Assembly: GCA_036496265.1 (NCBI GenBank)
Contig: DASXLL010000387.1
Location: forward strand, 1 to 5,303
From: CAYLLN01 sp036496265
GTDB lineage: Bacteria > Planctomycetota > Planctomycetia > Pirellulales > Pirellulaceae
Direction of reading: 5' to 3'
Length of the DNA: 5,303 bases
Position numbers and translations under genes: made by a program. Positions 1 through 4,956 of this stretch are shown piece after piece (the stretch's first letter is position 1; each line of letters starts with the position of its first letter). The notes beneath the pieces were generated by a model. That model did no database searches and was not told the origin of the DNA. It saw only the letters and a program-made list of their open reading frames with translations.

Positions 1-1
1 A

Positions 2-673
2 TTCTGGATTCCCGGGCATTTTCGGCTATTCATCAGCCACATAACTGCGGACAAAGAACGCGCGACGAGACTAAAGGGGCATTTGTCGAACTATGCCGTA
101 TCGTGCTTTATAGCGCATGAAGATATTGAGCCGACTAAGGAGTGGCGCAGCGAAATCGAGAAGGCACTTTTCTCGATGGACGGGATGGTCGCAATATTGA
201 TGGAGGGCTTTCCTAAGAGTGATTGGACGGACCAGGAAGTTGGTGTTGCTTTGGGACGTGGCATCGCTGTACTGCCGATTCGTTCAAATGTGGATCCGTA
301 TGGACTAATGGGAAAGTATCAAGGAATTCAAGGGAGCAACCGATCAGTTAGCGACGTTGGGGACGCGATCTTGATAACGCTGTTGAAGAATTCAAAGACA
401 CGCCAGCGGTTTGTCGCCTGCCTGATTGAACAGCTATTAGCGAGTTCAAGTTCGTTTGATGCATTTTTGAAGCTCGAAGTTCTCGAAAAAGCAGACGAGG
501 TCGCATTAGAAGAACTTTCGCGCGTGCAGGAGCAGGCGGGTGCAAACGCGATTCTCCGCGACGACGCACAGATACGCGAAAAACTTAATACGCTACTTCA
601 AAAGCATGGGGCGGATCCGGTGAAGATAAAGGTAGACGCGAGCAAGCCAAAGGACGATGACATTCCGTTCTAG
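2..673 (+). CDS. TIR-domain protein with SSB-like C-terminal tip (5' end outside window)
   Basis: The frame is open from base 2 with no stop and no ATG, GTG or TTG before the TTG at 83. That TTG cannot be the start, because the residues before it (RLFISH at visible residues 8-13) are the first strand of the TIR fold. Visible length is 223 residues. A TIR domain covers about residues 7-135: BB-loop-like HEDIEPTKEW at 39-48 and the WxxxE motif W75/E79, whose Glu is the catalytic residue in NAD-cleaving TIR enzymes. A helical, charged region follows (about 136-205), then a short linker ending in DDDIPF, identical to the C-terminal tip of E. coli SSB. No OB fold is visible. Bacterial TIR proteins often act as NADases in anti-phage defence; that role is inferred here. 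The gene looks more AT-rich than its neighbours, as acquired genes often are. Its left-hand partner, if any, is outside the window. Confidence 0.85.
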   Translation, partial: FWIPGHFRLFISHITADKERATRLKGHLSNYAVSCFIAHEDIEPTKEWRSEIEKALFSMDGMVAILMEGFPKSDWTDQEVGVALGRGIAVLPIRSNVDPYGLMGKYQGIQGSNRSVSDVGDAILITLLKNSKTRQRFVACLIEQLLASSSSFDAFLKLEVLEKADEVALEELSRVQEQAGANAILRDDAQIREKLNTLLQKHGADPVKIKVDASKPKDDDIPF

Positions 674-745
674 TTCCCATCGGGGCAATTGCGGTCTCGT
701 ATCGAAGAATAGTTGCGGTCTTATTGGCTATTTTCAATTCACATC

Positions 746-1093
746 TTACAAGCCAAGAGTATGACGCAGAGCGGCATCTAGCGAAGTCTTGTCCGGCATC
801 TCTCCCAAACGACGATCGATCTCAGTCTCCAATGCCGTCGCAAGGTTGTCGGTCATGATGACCGAGTCCGTGCGCAAAGCCATCTGCTGTCCTTCGGGCG
901 AGGATCGTAATACAGTCACGCGACTTGGATGCCCGGCCCGCGTCATGTTGCTGGAAATCATGGCAATGATTATCTGCGGCAAACCTGTTTGCAGGTTGTC
1001 AGCCTGGATGACCAAGGCGGGGCGGCGCTTGGCGGTGCGCAGATTCGAATCGGGATAGAGAACCAGCACGACGTCGCCGCGGTTAAACGGCAT
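746..1093 (-). CDS. MazF/PemK-family toxin (type II toxin-antitoxin system)
   Basis: Predicted endoribonuclease toxin of 115 residues, the usual MazF/PemK size. From the chosen ATG it begins MPFNRGDVV, the typical first strand of the family. It continues with RRPALVI (R24-P25; the family's active-site Arg lies here) and IIIAMISSN (about 41-49; position of the second catalytic Ser/Thr). LRTDSVIMTDNLA and RRLG near the C-terminus are also characteristic. The frame extends upstream to 1126, but that would add MIGTAPKWMPT before the conserved start and lengthen the overlap with the antitoxin to 44 bp. The ATG at 1093 overlaps the antitoxin stop by 11 bp (1083-1093), suggesting translational coupling; only a weak GGAT precedes it, 7 nt away. 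The gene runs tail-to-tail toward the TIR gene with 72 bp between. The mRNA cleavage site cannot be read from the sequence. Confidence 0.85.
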   Translation of the reverse strand: MPFNRGDVVLVLYPDSNLRTAKRRPALVIQADNLQTGLPQIIIAMISSNMTRAGHPSRVTVLRSSPEGQQMALRTDSVIMTDNLATALETEIDRRLGEMPDKTSLDAALRHTLGL

Positions 1094-1340
1094 CGTAGGC
1101 ATCCATTTCGGGGCGGTTCCAATCATCAGCGAACGGCTTCAGTCGCTGTCGCAGGTTTGCGGCCTGAGCTTCGTTGACACCGCGTGCAGTTAAGTCTACC
1201 AGGGCGGAATCCACAAGCGTACGCCGCTGTTCTAAAGCATCGAGCGCCTCGTTGAGTACCTCGGCTGGTGTATGGTAGATGCCGAGGGCAATTTGGGATT
1301 GGACGCGCTGGTCGATATCAGGCGGCAGCTGGTAAGTCAT
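1083..1340 (-). CDS. ParD-like RHH antitoxin
   Basis: An 85-residue protein directly upstream of the MazF/PemK toxin and overlapping it by 11 bp. The N-terminal half (about 1-40: MTYQLPPDID, then a helix, then HTPAEVLNEALDALEQR) fits the ribbon-helix-helix fold of ParD/CopG-type antitoxins, which dimerise and bind DNA. The C-terminal half, rich in charged residues and ending RPEMDAYDAV, is the part expected to wrap the toxin. The ATG at 1340 has a strong Shine-Dalgarno GGAGGG (1352-1347) with 6 nt spacing, far better than the toxin's own site. This fits antitoxin being made in excess. Such antitoxins usually repress their own operon as a complex with the toxin; a candidate inverted repeat lies just upstream (1351-1412). 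The RHH/MazF pairing is recognised by sequence feel and gene order. Confidence 0.82.
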   Translation of the reverse strand: MTYQLPPDIDQRVQSQIALGIYHTPAEVLNEALDALEQRRTLVDSALVDLTARGVNEAQAANLRQRLKPFADDWNRPEMDAYDAV

Positions 1341-1350
1341 TTTGAGCCCT

Positions 1351-1412
1351 CCGCCGATATTTTAGTCGTGGTTCGGCCCAGAGTCGAGAACAACGCGGTC
1401 CGCTATCGGCGG
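1351..1412 (-). promoter_or_regulatory. Candidate operator/promoter of the toxin-antitoxin operon
   Basis: A perfect 9-bp inverted repeat, CCGCCGATA (1351-1359) and TATCGGCGG (1404-1412), flanks the stretch in which the antitoxin promoter should lie. A minus-strand -10-like TAAAAT (1364-1359) touches the proximal half-site, which also overlaps the Shine-Dalgarno. No good -35 is visible at 16-18 bp. Seen: the repeat and the -10-like box. Inferred: binding by the RHH antitoxin. The 88-bp gap from ilvC holds only a short 4-bp stem (1416-1426) without a T-run, so ilvC transcripts may read into the pair. Confidence 0.3.
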
Positions 1413-1428
1413 TCGCGGCTTTGCCGAG

Positions 1429-2436
1429 TTAGTCCACTTCTTTGGCGTTGATCCAGCTCATGAGTTTGCGGAGCTTGGCGCCGGTGACTTCGACGGGGTG
1501 CTGCTTGTCCTTCGCCTTCATGGCTTTGAAGTTCTTGCCGCCGCTCTTGGCTTCTTCGATCCACTCCTTGGCGAACTTGCCTTCCTGAATCTCTTTCAGG
1601 ATCTTTTTCATTTCCTTTTTCGTTTCATCCGTGACGATGCGCGGGCCGCGGGTGTAGTCGCCGTATTCGGCGGTGTTCGAGATGCTGTAGCGCATGTAGT
1701 TGAGGCCGCCTTGGTAGAAGAGGTCGACGATCAGCTTGAGCTCGTGCATGCATTCGAAGTAGGCCATTTCGGGTTGGTAGCCGGCTTCTACCAATGTTTC
1801 AAAACCGGCCTTCACGAGCGCGCTCGCGCCGCCGCAGAGGACGGCTTGTTCGCCGAAGAGGTCGGTCTCGGTTTCTTCCTTGATCGTGGTTTGGATGACG
1901 CCGCCGCGGGTGCCGCCGATCGCTTTGGCGTAGGCCATGCCGATCTTGAAGGTTTCGGGGCTCGCGCCTTCGCTGGTGGCGATGAGGCAGGGGACGCCGC
2001 CGCCGGCGACGAATTCGCTGCGAACGAGATGGCCGGGGCCTTTGGGGGCGACGAGCAGTGCGTCGTGGCCCGCGGGCGGCTTGATGAAGCCGAAGTGGAT
2101 GTTGAAGCCGTGGCTGCACATGAGGATGGCGCCGGGCTTCAGGTTTGGTTTGATTTCTTTTTCGTAGAGGTCGCCCTGGAGCTCATCGGGGACGAGGATG
2201 TTGATGACGTCGGCTTGCTTGGCGGCGTCGGCGGCGCTGACGGGCTTAAAGCCGTGGCTGATGGCGAGGTCGTAGTTCTTGCCGCCGGGGCGCTGGCCGA
2301 TGACGACGTTGACACCGGAGTCGCGGAGGTTCTGGGCCTGAGCGTGGCCTTGCGAGCCGTAGCCGATGATGGCGACCGTTTTGCCTTTCAGGGCGGAGAG
2401 GTCGGCGTCTTTGTCGTAATAGATTGTGGCAGCCAT
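1429..2436 (-). CDS. ilvC: Ketol-acid reductoisomerase (class I)
   Basis: Converts acetolactate or acetohydroxybutyrate to the dihydroxy acid in valine, leucine and isoleucine synthesis, using NAD(P)H and Mg2+ in the cytoplasm. At 335 residues it is the usual class I (short-form) length. The Rossmann domain carries GYGSQGHAQAQNLRDSG (25-41), and the cofactor-specificity loop reads GQRPGGKN (47-54). H109 lies in CSHGFNIHFG. The knotted C-terminal domain holds the metal and substrate residues D192 and E196 (DLFGEQ), E228 and E232 (FECMHEL), and S253 in YSISNTAEYGDYTRGPR. The ATG at 2436 is preceded by GGAG (2446-2443) with 6 nt spacing, and MAATIYYDKD is a normal family start. It follows ilvN by 213 bp on the same strand, with a large palindromic repeat in between. 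No terminator is clear at its end. All catalytic positions look intact. Confidence 0.98.
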   Translation of the reverse strand: MAATIYYDKDADLSALKGKTVAIIGYGSQGHAQAQNLRDSGVNVVIGQRPGGKNYDLAISHGFKPVSAADAAKQADVINILVPDELQGDLYEKEIKPNLKPGAILMCSHGFNIHFGFIKPPAGHDALLVAPKGPGHLVRSEFVAGGGVPCLIATSEGASPETFKIGMAYAKAIGGTRGGVIQTTIKEETETDLFGEQAVLCGGASALVKAGFETLVEAGYQPEMAYFECMHELKLIVDLFYQGGLNYMRYSISNTAEYGDYTRGPRIVTDETKKEMKKILKEIQEGKFAKEWIEEAKSGGKNFKAMKAKDKQHPVEVTGAKLRKLMSWINAKEVD

Positions 2437-2454
2437 GAATTACTCCGGGGAAGA

Positions 2455-2635
2455 TTCACCACAGAGACACGGAGGGCACGGAGAAGAGAAGTTTTTTATC
2501 CGCAGATGGACGCAGATTAACGCAGATGAAAGGCAATATGAATTTGCCTTAGTAATTATCTGTGTTCATCCGCGTTTATCTGCGGCTCCTTGCTTGTCTT
2601 CTCCGTGTGTCCTCCGTGTCTCTGTGGTTAATGAA
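2455..2635. repeat. Three-layer nested palindromic repeat in the ilvN-ilvC spacer
   Basis: The outer arms pair perfectly over 18 bp (2458-2475 with 2611-2628) and then over 11 bp (2477-2487 with 2597-2607), separated by a 1- versus 3-nt bulge. The inner arms (2500-2529 with 2556-2585) match at 24 of 30 positions. Each inner arm is built of three near-identical 7-mers spaced exactly 10 bp: CGCAGAT at 2501, 2511 and 2521, mirrored by ATCTGTG, ATCCGCG and ATCTGCG at 2558, 2568 and 2578. At the apex AAGGCAA (2530-2536) pairs perfectly with TTGCCTT (2544-2550) around a 7-nt loop. The outer CCACAGAGACACGGAG and inner CCGCAGAT families are, from general familiarity, widespread non-coding repeats in planctomycetes and similar genomes. 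No coding sequence is credible here. Confidence 0.93.
2530..2550. repeat. Apical 7-bp hairpin of the nested palindrome
   Basis: AAGGCAA and TTGCCTT form a perfect stem around the loop TATGAAT at the exact centre of the 181-bp palindrome. It differs in sequence from the surrounding periodic CGCAGAT units, so it may be a separate core around which the outer repeats were assembled. Confidence 0.7.
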
Positions 2636-2649
2636 TTGGAATTGTTTTG

Positions 2650-3180
2650 TTAAGCGTCGCCCGCGTATTTTTTCAGGCCGCCGGTGCCGCTGTTGTTACT
2701 GCGGTCGATGCTGCGGATCATTGCGATTCGGCCGGTGCGGACGAGTTCGACGATGCCGAAGGGGCGCATCAGGTCGATGAAGGCTTCGATCTTTTTTTCC
2801 TGGCCGGCGATTTCGACCGTTACTTCGTCGTGGGCGACATCGACAATGCGGCCACGAAAGATCGAAGCCAGCTCGCGAATCTCGGCGCGCTGACCTTCTT
2901 TCATCTTGACCTTGATCAGCATCAGGTCGCGTTCGACGTGGTCGCGCGAGCTGACATCGTCGACACGAACGACGGTGACGATTTTTTCGAGCTGCTTGCG
3001 AACTTGTGCCAGCACGCTATCGTCGCCGACGACGACGAACGTCATCCTCGAGAGCCGAGGGTCTTCGGATTCGCCGACGGCAAGGCTATCGATGTTGTAG
3101 CCGCGCGAGGCGAACATGCCGGCCACGTGGGCCAGCACACCGGGGACGTTTTGAACGGTGGCGGATAGGACGTGACGCAT
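2650..3180 (-). CDS. ilvN: Acetolactate synthase small (regulatory) subunit
   Basis: Regulatory partner of acetolactate synthase: it activates the large catalytic subunit and confers valine feedback inhibition at the first common step of branched-chain amino-acid synthesis. The ATG at 3180 gives 176 residues beginning MRHVLSATVQNVPGVLAHV, which lines up with the family start. An in-frame TTG at 3198 would add six residues but has no Shine-Dalgarno, whereas GGAG (3196-3193) precedes the ATG at a long 12 nt. An N-terminal ACT domain spans about 3-77; N11, G14 and N29 match positions needed for valine sensitivity in E. coli IlvH, so the subunit is probably valine-responsive (inference). LSRMTFVV and HVERDLMLIKV are typical; the C-terminal ALS_ss_C-type domain covers about 85-160, with FRGRIVDV. 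The tail rich in Ser, Asn and Gly is slightly longer than in E. coli. ilvB is not next to it in this window; ilvC follows downstream. Confidence 0.96.
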   Translation of the reverse strand: MRHVLSATVQNVPGVLAHVAGMFASRGYNIDSLAVGESEDPRLSRMTFVVVGDDSVLAQVRKQLEKIVTVVRVDDVSSRDHVERDLMLIKVKMKEGQRAEIRELASIFRGRIVDVAHDEVTVEIAGQEKKIEAFIDLMRPFGIVELVRTGRIAMIRSIDRSNNSGTGGLKKYAGDA

Positions 3181-3210
3181 TGGCCCAGCGAACTCCAAAA
3201 GCAGGTGAAT

Positions 3211-3231
3211 CCTCGATAATATCTGTCGAGG
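3211..3231. promoter_or_regulatory. Palindrome around the ilvN -10 box, possible operator
   Basis: CCTCGA (3211-3216) and TCGAGG (3226-3231) form a perfect 6-bp inverted repeat with a 9-bp AT-rich centre containing the proposed -10 element. Its position would let a bound regulator block the ilvN promoter. It could equally fold as a weak hairpin; no T-run follows that would make it a convincing terminator. Confidence 0.35.
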
Positions 3232-3244
3232 GACCCGCCCGCAA
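3216..3244 (-). promoter_or_regulatory. Candidate promoter for ilvN-ilvC
   Basis: On the minus strand TTGCGG (3244-3239) and TATTAT (3221-3216) are separated by exactly 17 bp, a good sigma-70-like layout. Transcription would start near 3209, giving a leader of about 30 nt to the ilvN ATG at 3180. The -10 box sits between the arms of a palindrome (3211-3231). Inferred from spacing and consensus only. Confidence 0.35.
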
Positions 3245-3270
3245 CCGGCGAGGTTCGCGGTCGGCGGGCG
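3236..3270. repeat. GC-rich imperfect hairpin in the ilvN upstream region
   Basis: CGCCCGC (3236-3242) pairs perfectly with GCGGGCG (3264-3270), and inside it GCGA (3248-3251) pairs with TCGC (3255-3258). It overlaps the proposed ilvN -35 region and lies between two divergent genes. Role unknown. Confidence 0.45.
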
Positions 3271-3332
3271 ATTTAATGGGCGTTGCGTGCTACCGCCCGG
3301 AATAATTTCATTCGATCACTTCCAAGAATCTT

Positions 3333-3338
3333 TATACT
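3333..3338 (+). promoter_or_regulatory. Possible -10 element for the small membrane protein gene
   Basis: TATACT on the plus strand, inside the divergent spacer and about 50 bp before the ATG at 3391, matches the -10 consensus well. No convincing -35 box lies 16-18 bp upstream, so the call is weak. Confidence 0.25.
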
Positions 3339-3390
3339 GGCACGAACAACTGGCGGGCAGCGGTGTATTTCATCCCTACTGGGTGCGTCG

Positions 3391-3660
3391 ATGCAAGACT
3401 TTTTATGGTTGTTGGCTCAGGCTTCGGTCGATCCGGGTACTTCGTGGTCAAATCGAATTGGAACCGGCGAGATCATACCGATATTTGTGATCGGCGCCCC
3501 GCTGGTTGTTGTTGTGCTAGCGCTGGCGTTCTCGCTCATCAACAAGCTTCATCGCCGCAACGCCGAGATCGCGTTCAAGCGCGAGATGCTCGACCGCGGT
3601 CTATCGGTCGATGAGATCGAGCGCATGCTGGCGGCGAAGTCGAACGACGCGAAGAAGTAG
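3391..3660 (+). CDS. Small single-pass membrane protein of unknown function
   Basis: From the ATG at 3391 the product has 89 residues. I do not recognise a named family with confidence. A short N-terminal segment (MQDFLWLLAQASVDPG) is followed by one strong transmembrane helix at about residues 28-50 (IIPIFVIGAPLVVVVLALAF). The remaining C-terminal part is basic and helical: KLHRRNAEIAFKREMLDRG, then LSVDEIERMLAAKS. This K-x-x-M-L-x-R-G-x-S-x-D-E-I-x-x-x-L pattern recurs in short bacterial membrane proteins and resembles a small SHOCT-like oligomerisation helix (inference). The positive residues after the helix suggest the C-terminus is cytoplasmic. The frame is open back to 3283, but that extension is basic and Arg-rich, unlike a membrane-protein start, and the ribosome site there is no better. 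It is divergent from ilvN; its stop codon directly abuts the stop of the convergent YHYH gene. Confidence 0.75.
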   Translation: MQDFLWLLAQASVDPGTSWSNRIGTGEIIPIFVIGAPLVVVVLALAFSLINKLHRRNAEIAFKREMLDRGLSVDEIERMLAAKSNDAKK

Positions 3661-4686
3661 TTACTCGCGCGGTGGTGGGCCATCGCCTGCTCCTGGCGGC
3701 GGACCGCGCCGGCCACGTCGTCCTGGTGGAGAGCCGCCGGGGCCATCAGGGCCGCCGGGTGGTGGGCCGAGATGCTTTTCGAATGAGCTGTCGGGTGTGC
3801 CGCGGAAGAAGCGGGGGACGAAAGGGAACGCGTCGCCTACGACGTAGTAATAGGTGCCGTCGGCGAATTCGGGGGTGACGCCTTTGCGGCCGTTGCACTC
3901 GTCGAGGTCGCCGCTGCCTTTGGTGAACTCATAGTCTTGTACGAACGTGCCGTCGTATTTGCCGCCTGGGCCGTCGTCACCTTTGGGTCGGTTGCCTTTT
4001 TTAAGGTGGTAACTCGACTTGAGCTTCTTGATGGGCGAGGAACCGTCGTCCGCTTTTTCGTAGCCGTACTCGGCGTAGATCGGAAAGCCATCGGCGGCAT
4101 AGCCGATGAGGAGCATGTCTTTTCCGGCGGGACCTTTCTCGGTCCGTAGCCGACTGATGAGGCCGGTAGGCAGGCCGTGGTAGTGATAGGCGCCGGTCGG
4201 CTGGACGTGGGCGTGGTTGGCGTCGATGCCGAGATTCATTTTCCCCATGCCGTCGTAATTCCAAATGCGGTCGCGTTCGTCGCCCGGGCCGCGGCGCGTG
4301 TTGGGGCCGGGACGGCTCACGATTGGATCGCCTGGTCGCCAAACCTCGGCCGTCCCGGGATCGAATACGACGCCGTTGACCGCGACGCCGAAGATATAGC
4401 GGTCGATCGGGCGCGGCTCGTCACTCGCCTTTGGTTTGAGCGGCATTTCGAAATGGTATTTTTGCGCGCTGATTGAATTCGGATTGCCACGGTTGGGGAA
4501 CTGGCCGGGCTTGTGATCGGGCAGGCCGTTGGCATCAATGATGCGCTTGTCGCCGGATGTCTTGATCGTGGCGTGGCTCGTCTTGTCGGAGCCGTGGCGG
4601 TCGGCATCGTCGTCTTCATGGGCGAAGGCTGTGGTAACAGCCGTCGCAATTAGGCAGGCGAACAGTAGCGTCGTGCAGCGTCGCAT
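3661..4686 (-). CDS. Secreted YHYH-domain protein
   Basis: A 341-residue exported protein of the YHYH domain family, whose biochemical role is not established. Residues 1-22 form a signal peptide: MRR, a hydrophobic stretch, and a likely cleavage after AFA before HED. A His/Asp-rich segment follows. The YHYH domain covers about 70-295, with NHAH at 157-160, the signature GAYHYHG at 165-171, LIGYAADGFPIY at 193-204, LDECNGR at 261-267 and TYYYVV at 278-283. Clustered His and acidic residues suggest metal binding (inference). The last 35 residues or so are a Pro/Gly/Arg-rich low-complexity tail, probably disordered. The ATG at 4686 is preceded by AGGA (4701-4698) at 11 nt, and the signal peptide starts there. 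It converges on the small membrane protein gene with no bases between stop codons, leaving no room for a separate terminator. Confidence 0.9.
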   Translation of the reverse strand: MRRCTTLLFACLIATAVTTAFAHEDDDADRHGSDKTSHATIKTSGDKRIIDANGLPDHKPGQFPNRGNPNSISAQKYHFEMPLKPKASDEPRPIDRYIFGVAVNGVVFDPGTAEVWRPGDPIVSRPGPNTRRGPGDERDRIWNYDGMGKMNLGIDANHAHVQPTGAYHYHGLPTGLISRLRTEKGPAGKDMLLIGYAADGFPIYAEYGYEKADDGSSPIKKLKSSYHLKKGNRPKGDDGPGGKYDGTFVQDYEFTKGSGDLDECNGRKGVTPEFADGTYYYVVGDAFPFVPRFFRGTPDSSFEKHLGPPPGGPDGPGGSPPGRRGRRGPPPGAGDGPPPRE

Positions 4687-4723
4687 GGCGTCGAAATTCC
4701 TGTGGATGGGTGGGTGCTTTCAG

Positions 4724-4751
4724 CGGTTGCACGGGTCCGCCCCTACAACCG
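4724..4751. repeat. GC-rich extragenic hairpin upstream of the YHYH gene
   Basis: CGGTTG (4724-4729) pairs with CAACCG (4746-4751). Inside, the stem resumes with GGG (4733-4735) opposite CCC (4740-4742) around the loop TCCG. On the minus strand the core reads GTAGGGGCGGACCCGTGC, which resembles a dispersed palindromic repeat familiar from several environmental bacterial phyla. Here it is a single copy in the 270-bp divergent spacer. It may sit in the leader of the YHYH mRNA. Confidence 0.5.
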
Positions 4752-4830
4752 TCAAAGTTTACCACGCAGATGACATCGTCGGGCAAAATGGCCCGCAAAT
4801 CCCGGACGACCGGTCTCTAGTGATTAAACG

Positions 4831-4859
4831 TTACAACCGTTTCTTCCGATACGTCTAAT
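4831..4859 (+). promoter_or_regulatory. Candidate promoter for the right-edge surface protein
   Basis: TTACAA (4831-4836) and TCTAAT (4854-4859) are separated by 17 bp; the second matches the -10 consensus at five of six bases. Transcription would begin near 4866, giving a leader of about 90 nt. A 9-nt direct repeat, CCACTTCTC, at 4863 and 4874 lies at the start of that leader. Consensus-based inference only. Confidence 0.3.
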
Positions 4860-4956
4860 GACCCACTTCTCTGCCACTTCTCATTCGAGACTCAGCGCTG
4901 GCCAGGGACGACAGACCCAGACCCGCACAGTTTATCTCTTCGCAAAGGTAATTTAC

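Noticed and set aside
83..85. TTG as the start of the TIR gene, with AAAGGGG just upstream
   Set aside because: The purine-rich run is only 3 nt from the TTG, and codons before it encode the conserved first strand and helix of the TIR domain.
1094..1126. Longer start for the toxin at 1126
   Set aside because: It adds MIGTAPKWMPT before the conserved MPFNRGDVV and would overlap the antitoxin by 44 bp; the ATG at 1093 fits the family better.
1416..1426. CGGC-TTT-GCCG stem after ilvC as a terminator
   Set aside because: Only 4 bp with a 3-nt loop and no T-run on either side.
1498..2520. 340-codon open frame antisense to ilvC
   Set aside because: It is the mirror of a GC-biased real gene with all ilvC motifs intact on the other strand; the translation is a low-complexity Ala/Asp/Val/Gly-rich chain and it runs into the palindromic repeat.
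2501..2527. CGCAGAT repeats at 10-bp spacing as a CRISPR fragment
   Set aside because: The units are 7 bp with 3-bp gaps and are mirrored in an inverted arm; CRISPR repeats are longer with 30-bp-class spacers.
2455..2635. The nested palindrome as an intrinsic terminator between ilvN and ilvC
   Set aside because: Stems are far longer than a terminator, the centre is not GC-rich, and no T-run follows on the minus strand before ilvC.
2426..2780. Short plus-strand open frames in the ilvN-ilvC spacer
   Set aside because: Their sequence is translated palindromic repeat and antisense ilvN; no ribosome site or family resemblance.
2647..3168. 173-codon plus-strand open frame opposite ilvN
   Set aside because: Antisense shadow of a fully conserved ilvN; composition is Asp/Ala/Val-rich as expected from reversed codons.
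3283..3390. N-terminal extension of the small membrane protein to 3283
   Set aside because: The added residues are basic and Arg-rich, resemble spacer translation, and the candidate -10 element (3333-3338) would lie inside the coding region.
4780..4842. Two 5-bp stems (CGGGC/GCCCG at 4780-4795 and AAACG/CGTTT at 4826-4842) in the divergent spacer
   Set aside because: Too short to separate from chance, with no tail or conserved context.
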